Assembly (NCBI RefSeq): GCF_030272615.1 | Contig: NC_081415.1 | Coordinates: forward strand, 190,368,270-190,432,269 | Length of the DNA stretch: 64,000 bases | Source: Cryptomeria japonica | Lineage: Eukaryota > Streptophyta > Pinopsida > Cupressales > Cupressaceae | Reading direction: 5' to 3' | Shown here: positions 12,054 to 21,464 of the stretch, one piece after another | Layout: each line of letters starts with the position of its first letter | Numbering within the stretch: the stretch's first letter is position 1 | Made by a program: the position numbers and the translations under genes | Notes under the pieces: generated by a model | Seen by the model: the letters and a program-made list of their open reading frames with translations, nothing else | Databases searched by the model: none | What the model was told of the DNA's origin: nothing

Positions 12054-12580
12054 AAGAGGAAACCAACAATGTTGGAAGAGGAATTGGTTTTTGCACCTAG
12101 TGTGGAAATTACGGAACCGGCAAACTAAGCTTCAGAAAGGCTTAGGGGGAGAAAACGGTGAAATGTTTTCGAACCCCCGGTTGACACTGGTAAAAAACTT
12201 TAACCGATGTATGTTGCCTATCATTTGGCGGAAGACTAGAAATGGTAAAAAGGGAAAATTAGGGTTTAAACCCTAATAGTGGAGCATTAATAATGATAGG
12301 TGAGGAATATGCTTAAAAGCATTTTTCAAATCATTTCTCACTATCAGTTTTTGAGCGAAGAAAAGTTTTTCAAAGAGCAGAGTGAAGAAAAGGTGATTTG
12401 TGCTGAGATTTTGAGAAATTGAGAAACCACGAAGGAGATTTCAAATTCAAATTGCAAACGGTCAATTGAAGAATGCAAAGCGGTCATTCTGCAACTGACA
12501 AAGTGTGAGGTGAAGGAGAATCTGAAAGCCCTAAATTCACGTGTTTCAAAAGGTATTTCTCAAGTTCTTAAGTTTCTATC
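12054..12580 (+). promoter_or_regulatory. LARD-1 spacer between ORF1 and ORF2, possible internal promoter
   Basis: Noncoding. It holds a purine run (ttagggggagaaaacgg, about 12143-12159) like the polypurine tract, several ccggt/accgg words, an A/T-rich TATA-like stretch near 12310-12320 (tatgcttaaaagc) and a purine-rich leader before the ATG at 12581. LARD-2 has a similar layout at 56331-56829. A separate promoter for ORF2 is an inference. Confidence 0.35.
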
Positions 12581-15500
12581 ATGGCTTCCGCATCTTATAC
12601 CAGTTCTAGTGCATCTGTCGAGTCTACAAGTTTTATTCAACGCAAGTCTAAGTATAATGCCTTGTCTCAAGTACCGGCTGGTGTTATAGTAGAAGAGGGA
12701 ATCTCAGATTACATAGATTGTAAACTCGAAGACCTAGGGTCTCTAGCTATCCATACCCAGCTAGGTTTGTTTTGTGGAAAAGATAAGAAGATCAAACCAG
12801 AGTATAGTATTCTGGAGAAGAAGAAGCTCCACAATGTTGTTTACTTCCTGGAGGATTTCACAGAGGATCATATAAGAATCATTATGAGCAGAGTCCATGG
12901 TGACAAGATGTACCTAGAGAGAACGCATGATATTACACCGTAGGCAATTCATGTTGTCACCGGTTTCTGCAATACAGGGGAAGTGCCAGCCCTAAGGATG
13001 GTAAGCAAAACTGAAATGTCCAAGCTCACTAGTTCAGTGAGTGACTCACAAAGTATGACCATCAATTCTATCAAGGACGATCTAGTGAAATATGCATGTA
13101 TGGTGATTGGATACCAGACGTTCTCAACTAGTAGAATTAACTCTGTATCTACTGCAGTAGTAAATGTCACTTACCGGATGATTAAGGAGGACGCATCATT
13201 TGACCTATGTACTAATATGCAGAGGCAACTCCTGTCGAATCTAAAGTCGATTAAAAAAGATAATGCACTAAGGTTCAAGTTTGGACAACTATTGGTTGAG
13301 TTACTCTTTTACTTTCAAGGATACTTCTCAGGAGTGGGAGATATTCAGTGGTCTGCGGACTAACCGGTTACCAAATAGATAAAGGAAAGTTTACAAGTAG
13401 TGGGAACCGGTTCCCTTGAAGTTATGAACAAGTATTTTGATGAGTTCAAATGGAAAATGAGCCAAAGAATGAGAATATCAAGTGACATCGTCAAGAAATA
13501 TGAAGATGATATTTGTTTCACCATCAAAGTGGATCAATGCATAATGGAGGCTGTTGAGCCTAGAGTGGAAGAAGTGGAGCCAATGGGCTATGAGGTGATG
13601 TATGATATGCTGGAAGGGTATGCCTCTACCCTTATTGCCTCACCACTTGATCCTAAGGCATAGAGAACCAGCACCTACTTAGAAAGGATAACACCGATTG
13701 AGGAACCACCAACAAAGAAAGGTAAAGAGCCTTCAGTGAAGAAGGGAAAAGAAGTGCCATCTGCATCTGCACCGATTACAATAGCAAGTCCAAAAGTGAC
13801 CAAACGGTCACTGGCCAAAAAGAAACTAGAAGCGACACTGGCTAAAGTCTTCGAGAGGAAAAGGAAGACAAAAAGAAATACACCGGACTCAAAGGAAACC
13901 GTGTCTAAGGAGCAGCCCAAGAAGGTGAGACAGACAAGAAAGAAGAGAAAGAATGAACCAACATCATCTACACTAGTAAATATAGATATCTCCTCCTATA
14001 AACCTTTGACACATTGTCAAAGAACAATAAAGAATATTAGGAGAAAATTGCTACATGATTTAGTAGATTACTTTGATGACTTTAGTGATGAAGAAAAAGA
14101 AGAGGTAGAATAGGAGATTATCAAGTATTGGTGTACCTATGATCGGTCACCCTCAGAGATTAAATCTTAGACACCAGATTCTTTGTATAAGTTATTAGAT
14201 AATAGATGGCGCATTGCCATAGAAAAGGAATAGGAAATTAGGGAGAAAGTTTTCGCACAATACTTTCCCGACCTGTCAAATTCTGAATGATTTGATGTTA
14301 TTGACCAAAATAAAGGACTCTTCTTCACTAGAAGAAGAAGACTCTGGCTATTAGAAGGTAGAGTTGATGATGTCAAAAAGAACACTCATCAGTATATGGC
14401 AACCCCTGTCCAATCTCACAAAGTGCATATAGCCAACTGGCAAACTAAGAAAGAACTAGTTATATCCAAACCGGATGAAGTATTTGATGATGAAGGAAAT
14501 TCGGCTGTTGAACCGATCGACACTATTGATGTCGATGCCCTGGACGTAGAAGATGTTAGTCAGGAAACACCATCTGAGGCAACAGGACAGGAGCAATAGG
14601 TTGAATGGGTTGATAAGCAAGCTGAGGACAGACAGGAAGCAACAAAGGAATAGGCAGAGTAGAGGAAAAAGGATGGAGATGAGGAGAAGTGAAAAGAGGA
14701 AGAAAAGAGAAAAGAGGAAGAGAAGAAAAGAAAAGAAGATGAAGAGAAAAAGAAGCAAGAAGATGAAAGGAAAAAGAAAGAAGAAGAGGATAAGGAAGAG
14801 AAGAAGTGGAAGGAAGCAGAAAGGAAGAAGGCAGAGGAAGACAAGGAAGAGGAGAAGAGGAAGGAAGTTGAGAAAAAGAAGAAGGAAGAGGAAGACAAGG
14901 AACAAGAGAAGAAGAAGGAAGCAGAGAAAAAGAAGAAGGAAGAAGAAGAAAAGGAAGAGGAGAAGAGGAGAGAAGCAGAGAAGAAAAAGGCTGAGGAGGA
15001 CAAAGAAGAGGAGAAGAGAAGAGAAGTGGAGAAGAAAAAAGAAGAAGAGGATAAGGAAAGAGAAGCGGCAAAGAGCGCCCAGATGGAGACTCCGAAGGCA
15101 ACTGGTAGTCAAGCCAAACTAGCTAACATCACTAGTCCTATTGACCTCTAGTCTGCAAGTGAAACGGAGCTGATGCAAAGCATCAAAGTTGCCCAAGAAT
15201 GGCTTGAAAACATATGGAGGAAGGAGCAGAATGTAATTCAAGTGGTTGTGGACACTCTTACCGGTTTGATACCCAGTACTAACCTTCCGAGCACTGAATC
15301 ATCACTGGCCAAACTAAAGCTCCTATGCACAATAGTGGATGATCAAGTGCAGAGCCTAGAAGAGGCAGTACAGGCAAATGTTAAGAAGGAGCATCAAAAA
15401 GATCTTAATATAGCTCTGGTGAAGAAGTTGAATGAACTCTAGTCTGAATTGCAAAAAGAACAAAAGGATATAAAGGACGCTCTGGATGAGGGGAATCTGC

Positions 15501-15961
15501 TACTCAGCAAGATCTGCCAACCCCATCTGATCTATGATGATGTGCTAGCTTAGAAGCAAAAGGTTCAAATAGACTTACAGTCATACATGAGCACATTTAA
15601 GCCGCCTTATGACTCCTTTAAAACTTATGGGCAAACCATTCACTAGTTTCACATCCAATCAGCAAAAATGGAGCAAGAGATCAGCACCCAGTCTAGAGAT
15701 TTGTAGGAGCTACAACTGGTTCTACTCCCACATCTACAAATTCTTTAGAAGTGCTATCTGAATCTGGATGCCTTAACAGTTACACAAGAGATGAGCACAA
15801 TTGAAGCCATGGAAGAACAGGTCTCCCAGATGCAGACAGAGAAAGAAGTAGCCACCTCCCTACTTGAGTCCTCGTCTTTATCGATGAAACAATTCTTGTA
15901 GGACTTTAAATCTATTTTTGACAAGTATTATTCCTTTTGTCATAAACTTTTATTATTTTAA
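12581..15961 (+). pseudogene. LARD-1 ORF2: unrecognised protein, globular N-terminus plus long Lys/Glu coiled coil
   Basis: One frame of 1,126 codons closed by TAA at 15959-15961, broken only by stops and with no frameshift. Residues 1-~360 look globular and have no motif I know (it begins MASASYTSSSAS; conserved patches in LARD-2 include KYNALSQ, MSRVHGDKMYL-like and LLFYFQGYF). A basic Ser/Lys region follows at about 370-500. A nearly pure Lys/Glu repeat lies at about 690-830 (14660-15070), then a mixed coiled-coil tail. It is not a protease, integrase or polymerase by motif. At least ten stops, mostly TAG; at about 14111 and 14231 LARD-2 has CAG. A large extra retroelement ORF; function unknown. 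Confidence 0.7.
14660..15070 (+). repeat. Low-complexity Lys/Glu-coding purine tract inside LARD-1 ORF2
   Basis: About 410 bases almost free of C and T on the plus strand, made of degenerate gaagag/aagaag units. Translated in the ORF2 frame it gives short repeats of Lys, Glu and Arg, likely one long charged helix. LARD-2 does not cover this part because it is cut by CACTA-A. Confidence 0.75.
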
Positions 15962-16242
15962 TATCAAATGAAAACAGGGTTGTTCAGCTGTACTTTGTCA
16001 TTGTTGGTAAAGGGGGAGAAGTATTCTATTTGGGAGAATAGGGGATAAGTATCTGGTAATTCAAATTTTGATATATGCTCTAAATATCTCAATGTTTATG
16101 CTCTATATGCAAAATTGTTATACTTTGTATTGTTAAAGGAATAGTGTATATGCTTAGGGGGAGCAATTTTGCTAATGGCATGATTTTGTTGTAAAACACT
16201 TAGATGTCAAAATTTTATTTTCCTAAGTGTTTCCATCAATGC

Positions 16243-16255
16243 CAAAGGGGGAGAT
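16243..16255 (+). other. LARD-1 polypurine tract
   Basis: caaagggggagat immediately before the 3' LTR at 16256, identical in core to the Copia tract. The preceding 280 bases (15962-16242) are noncoding and hold two more similar purine runs, taaagggggagaag near 16008 and ttagggggagcaa near 16155. Confidence 0.88.
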
Positions 16256-17404
16256 TGTTGGCATTTTTGATGTTTATGTTGTGATTTTCATTGATGGACA
16301 CACACTTGCATTGAGATCCCCTTTATATGTATAAGCTTAAGTACAAACGGAATTTGTTCCAATTGGTATGTTGTATTATAGTCTTTATACTATTGGTGTT
16401 TTGCAGAATGTGTTTACCGATCTAAAGTGGCATGTCGACCCCAAGCGGTTTGTGGATCCCAAGCGGTACGAGGGATTAAAGCGGCATAACACATTTTTAC
16501 CAGTCTTCATTTTTGACAAACTGACAACCAGTATTTTGTATGAACCAATAATACTCTGTGATGAGTTACCAACCGGCATTTTGTGATGAGTTACCATCCA
16601 CTGATTATTTGATGGTGCCGACACTCTAGCGGTGCTTTTTGTGTCGTGTTACCGAGTATGTCCAGGTTCATTGAACCTAGGGAATTGGATTGTAAACTTA
16701 TTGGACCGACATGAAACCAGATTCCTTTAAAAGGACATCATGTCTAGGGTTTTAGGTTGTTGTAAGGTTTAAGGTGGTAGATGAGTTTTGTGAGAGCGAT
16801 CTTATTTGAGAAGATCAAGTCTGTGAGGTGTAACAGAGTGAGAGTTATAGAAGACTGAAGTAATACTGGAATGCATTAGCTATGAGCTATACTGGATCTA
16901 ACCAAGCAATCTGTGCTATCTGATAGATCATATACTTGTTGATTACTCACCTCTTTGACAAGTCTGAAGCCCTTAACTGGGTAGGCTCAGAGTAGCCTTT
17001 GTAAAATCCTCTAACAAGGTGGTTCACCTCTGTCAATCTAAAAATCCTCTAGCAAGGTAGTCCTTGATTGGACTTATCTCCTAACAGAGATTGAGATTCC
17101 TAACAAGATCTATTCTAGTAAAGAACATTGTAAGACCTTAACCGGTCTAGTTCCTATTCTGCAGATAGTGACTTGTGAGTTTCATCTCATTGTGGTTTTT
17201 CCCATTTGAGTTTCCATGTCAAATATCTTGTGTTATGGTGGTATTGCTTTTATGGGTGAATGTCTTATTTGCATTTTGGTTTGCACGTGTGTTAACCGGT
17301 TTGTCTGTTAAACTGCTTTACTGGTTTATCTCTAGACTATTTAAGTGTTTATAAGCAGTGTTTTTCGGTATACTAATTCACCCCACCCCTCTTAGTATTC
17401 ATCA
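16256..17404 (+). repeat. LARD-1 3' LTR
   Basis: 1,149 bp, TGTTGGC...ATTCATCA, intact and uninterrupted. It is the reference for the split 5' LTR. The section around 17200-17290 (cattgtggtttttcccattt, then a tttccatgtcaaat stretch) resembles the matching part of the Copia LTR. Confidence 0.93.
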
Positions 17405-18644
17405 AATACACCACTAGATGCCAGAAGAAGGTACAAGATACTATTAAGAATGTAATTATGTACTATTAATTACTCTTTATATTTATATAATCTAACATAG
17501 TTCAAACTTTTTATAGACTGTGTGACACATCAAAGGCAACCAAGGCAAGGAAAGAAAAGCATGGGCAACACAAACTCGGCTCTGGTGGTTACATGAAACT
17601 TGCTGCATGAATTGTAAGTATCTCATGTAAATGAAATATTGCATCAAAATATTAATAAATTGCAAACGTTTTTTTCTATCAAACAATGCAAGCAAAATTC
17701 ATGGTACCAAGCAAAAATGCAGGGCTGTGAATTCAATAGAGCGCCCATAGAAGATGACAAGAGAATTGCCTACTAGCAAGGCTATTTAGCCCTGGCTGAT
17801 TGGCTATGAGAATTGAGTGGGCATACACAACATTTGAGTGCATCCGTTACACAGGTAAATATGGTAAATGGAAGTTGTTTCAAATTGAATACTTTACCAA
17901 TAATCTAATTGATGTTGAGTTCTAACATAAAGTGACTATATTTGTTTTAAATAAGAAAGCAATGATAACAATGTGCATGTCATTGGAATGCAGCCTACTA
18001 ATTGTGAAACACCACCTGCACATGAAGGTCTGGATGTGCATCCCAATAGTGGAGGTATTCATTTGTTATTCAAATTTATTTATTTAGCTATTAATACAAG
18101 TATATATATATCTTAATTTGTAATAGTATTTAATGTAACCTTTTTTGTTAATATTTTAGAGCATGTAGTTGGTGGTGAGCAAGTGGAGCATGATCTGGGT
18201 ACACAACCTCAAGAATGTGATGTTCCCCACTCAGGTAAAGAGGACCACTGTTATTGCTTTAAACAAATATAATTGCAATTGGTGTTCAACATTAATGTAA
18301 CCTTTAGTATTTCAACTCCAGATGATCTAGAGGATGTTCAACATGTTGAGGTTGAGGCTACACGAAATGATGTGGCCCCATCAGGTAAAGAGCACAACAA
18401 TTATGTTCTCTAAATTAATGAAATACTTGTAACAATAATTTTTTTTTTTTTGAATTTAACCCATTTCTTTGTTATTGCAGAGGACCCCCCTTTGCTTCAG
18501 TGTCCTCATCCTTAGTATAGGACTAGGCATACATTGAGATCACGAGTAGTTGGTGGAACATCTATAGAGGGGGGAAATGATGAAGAAACCGATGTTCCAC
18601 TTAGTCTTTTCATAGCTTCAAAGAGAAAACAAAGAAAGAAATGA
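17405..18644 (+). pseudogene. TNPA-like CACTA ORF, 3' exons
   Basis: Continuation of the gene interrupted at 1958. It resumes after the LARD-1 target duplication (aatat at 1954-1958, aatac at 17405-17409). Exons by splice signals: to about 17472, 17517-17613 (ends in HKLGSGGYMKLAA, a pattern common in Transposase_24 proteins), about 17695-17854, about 17960-18054, 18160-18234, 18322-18384 and 18481-18644 (TGA 18642-18644, basic end KRKQRKK). The last exons are short and acidic, each closing on a Ser-Gly codon pair before a gtaaag donor, which looks like exon duplication. Stops occur in 17517-17613, 17695-17854 and 18481-18644. Non-functional as it stands. Confidence 0.55.
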
Positions 18645-19779
18645 TTGTAATCTAACTAATTTGATAATGACTGATTTTTATGTGTTAGTGAATGTAATTA
18701 TGTGCTAATTAATGGTTATGGATGATATGTGTTAATTAATATTGATGAATGTTGCGTGTTAATTAATTTTAATCAATGTTATGTGTTAATGAACGTTATG
18801 TGATATTAATGAATGAATGCTATATTTTATTAATGGTAGAAAGAATTAATGAATGAATGTTATAAGATGTTAATAGGGAATTTAGAGTGATGTTAAGGGG
18901 GGGGGGGGAGGGGCCAAATGAGCTTCCACCTTCATGTGGTTGGCCCTGTTAAGTAGAGAATATTTAACTATTCTCGAAACTAAGTGAAGCTCAACAAGGT
19001 AACACACTTTTCAATATTTCATTATGTTGCATAGTTAATCTTATTGAATAATGTATATTGAATCTTAATTGCAAGGTGCAAGTGGAGCCAACATGAACAA
19101 CAACACCACAAGTTGCTGGGTATAATGAACTCCCATATTGTCTTGTCTATACACGAACAATATGAGTTGCTTCTAGTGTTGATAACCAAGGTAGGATTGC
19201 AAAAGTTATGAATATGCCTCATCCTTGTAAGTTTTTTTATTACTTGTAAGTAATGAATATGCCTCATCCTTGTAAGTTTTTTTATTACTTGTAAGTCATG
19301 AATATTGCTCTTTAGTTGATTAAAATTAAATGAAAATCTTTAATGAATACACAAAACTATATACATATGCAAGCGCACCATGGTTGAGATGGTCCATCTC
19401 CCTAGTCTCACTCTACGACTAAGCTCATGCCATATCTAAATCAAAGACATCTCAAATACATGGTCGGTGGAAAGCTACAAAATGCCATTTTCATACATAA
19501 GCAAGACATACACAATTGGGCAAAATCACCAAGAGAACGGTAAAAAGTGTGTTTGAGATTGTATCATGGATGCTTTTAAGGATTGTATCATGGATGCAAA
19601 AAATCTCTTCATTAATCCTTGACTTATGATTGCTATAATACTTCTTTAGACTTCTCATGTCATTTGTTGCACTTCTTCACTATTTTGGACCGAGTTTCAA
19701 CTATGAATTTGCCTTGACTTATGACTATACCTAGCTTTGTCCTATCTTTGTAAGCTTCCTCTTTGAATTTGTGGTTGTA
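18645..19779. other. CACTA-A noncoding stretch with short repeats
   Basis: No gene. Degenerate repeats of tgtgttaattaat with atgaatg words lie at about 18670-18850. A G run (18897-18909, then aggggcc) follows, and a near-perfect 45-bp direct repeat in two copies at 19208-19252 and 19253-19297 (atgaatatgcctcatcc...). The rest shows nothing recognisable. Confidence 0.6.
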
Positions 19780-19784
19780 GCTTT

Positions 19785-21053
19785 TGTTGGCATTTTCAGA
19801 AGGAAGAGTGATTGTTGATATTCATTAAGGATATTGAGAAGGTTGTTGGAGATTATTGATATAACTAAAGAAGGATGATAACTATCTTTATAACATTATT
19901 TTGTCATTGATGTCAAGAAATTGATTTTCTGATTCAGTATGATGTTGCCATATCTTGAGGAGATTGATTTAATGAGTTTTAAGTGGTCGGTAAAAGACAT
20001 AGAATGAATGTGATAAGAAAGGGGAGAAATAAGTTATTCAATGGGCAACTATTACCGAGTTAGACAATGATGAGATCATGATGTTTAGATTGTTTTGATA
20101 TCCTACATATGTTGTTGATTGTAAGGTTAATACTATACTATGTCATCGAGCAAAGAACCTAGTCGGTAAACCCTAAGGTTATCGATATTGATTAATGAAG
20201 GCGGAATGTCTACCGAGTAAAGTTCAATATTTACTGAGTTGCAACCGAGTTATGATACAGTGCATTGGATGAATACAAGAATTATTTAATGAAGGACAAT
20301 GATGAGCTGGAGATGTATAAATGATTGGAATGCCGCACATGAAGTTTTTTAAGGATCTATGGCAATGAAAAATCGGCAGGAAGATCTACAGTGCAGATTG
20401 AACCGCAATAACCTTGTACAAGTTCCAAGGAAGGACTACAAGTCCTGAGGCAAGGTAAAACATTTTCAGATTGGAAGATGCATTGAACCTAGTCAAGTTT
20501 GAAGATCTGATGGCTAAGATTGATCATGGGAAATGTGATCAAGGAGATTAAACGATCAGAATTGTTTATAAATAAGGAATCATTGATGAACAATGTATGC
20601 GGGCAAATGCAAGCACAGGGATGCTACATAGTGATTATCAAGCATAGAAGCTTGAAGACCTGTTTGAAAAATAGAGTAGAAAGCCCAGCAGAAGACTAGA
20701 TTAGTCTTATGATAGGATTGTTTTGAGCAAATAAGAATCTGCTTTAGCATTTTAGATGTGAAGTTGCAGATATATTTACTACTATTGTTTATTCTGAATA
20801 ACAGAGAAATCTCTTAACCGAGTGGACTTAACAGTCTTATTTGTAAACCCTCTAGCAAGGTAACATTCTAAATGAGTGTTTGAAATCCTTTCACAAGGTC
20901 ACTTCTAACAAAGTGAATATCCTAACAGATCTGAGGGAAATCCCTTAACCGGGTCACATCTAGCAATGTGTTTGAAATCTTTAACAAGATTTGCTTTTAA
21001 CCGAGCATACTCTAGAAGAGTATATTTCTTAGTGGGTTTGAAATCCCACAGTG
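19785..21053 (+). repeat. Copia solo LTR, left part
   Basis: Same family as the Copia LTRs but in plus orientation: TGTTGGC at 19785, TATA-type box at 20564-20575, then the cctctagcaaggt and tcttagtgggtttgaaatcc blocks. It is cut at 21053 by CACTA-B and resumes at 44797. The flanking duplication gcttt is at 19780-19784 and 45025-45029, and only one LTR length lies between, so this is a solo LTR. Confidence 0.9.
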
Positions 21054-21261
21054 CACTAGTACATTCAAGTCAAAATTTCAACGGCAAATCATTGGCATTC
21101 CAACGCAATTTCATTGCACTACCGACAAAAAAAGTCGTCAAAAACTTTTTGTCGGAAGTTCCGACTATCCTTGTGGTCATCGCAATTTCGACATCAGCTC
21201 CAAACTTTCCGACAGCCGCCATGGATGCTCATACCCAGAAAGAAAACCATCGTGATCTCGG

Positions 21262-21464
21262 CCTACTGTCGGAATTCCAACATCAAAGGGTAAAAATTAT
21301 GACAGAGGAGTGCCATCGGATGCACAGCATCCTCGTCGGAACTCTCTTGGAGGCTGTCGTAATTTTAACCCTTTTGTGTCAAAATTTCGACGAGGATTTT
21401 GTGCATCTGATGACACTCCTCTGTTGGAATTTTTACCCTTTGATATCAAAATTCCGACTGTAGG
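21262..21464. repeat. Subterminal inverted repeat (hairpin) in CACTA-B
   Basis: Arms about 21262-21342 and 21383-21464 pair at roughly 85% by eye (cctactgtcggaatt against aattccgactgtagg) around a ~40-base loop. Confidence 0.8.

Larger units (their letters stand above)
1959..17404 (+). mobile_element. LARD-1: pol-less LTR retrotransposon with two ORFs
   Basis: The LTRs (5' LTR split by the Copia insertion; 3' LTR 16256-17404) start TGTT and end ATCA. The flanking duplication is aatat/aatac with one mismatch. The order is 5' LTR, a tRNA-iMet primer site, gag-like ORF1 (10851-12053), ORF2 (12581-15961), a polypurine tract and 3' LTR. No aspartic protease DSG, integrase HHCC/DDE or RT YVDD motif is present anywhere in the internal region, so it matches a large non-autonomous LTR element (LARD). 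LARD-2 at 54470-59209 is a second copy. Without the 7.7 kb Copia insertion the element is about 7.7 kb. It was inserted in an exon of the CACTA-A TNPA-like gene. Confidence 0.85.

Noticed and set aside
14456-15112. Long minus-strand frames rich in Leu, Phe and Ser
   Set aside because: They are the mirror of the Lys/Glu purine tract of LARD-1 ORF2; low complexity, no motif.
20966-21463. 165-codon plus-strand frame
   Set aside because: It crosses the Copia LTR / CACTA-B boundary at 21054 and the hairpin, so it cannot be an old gene.
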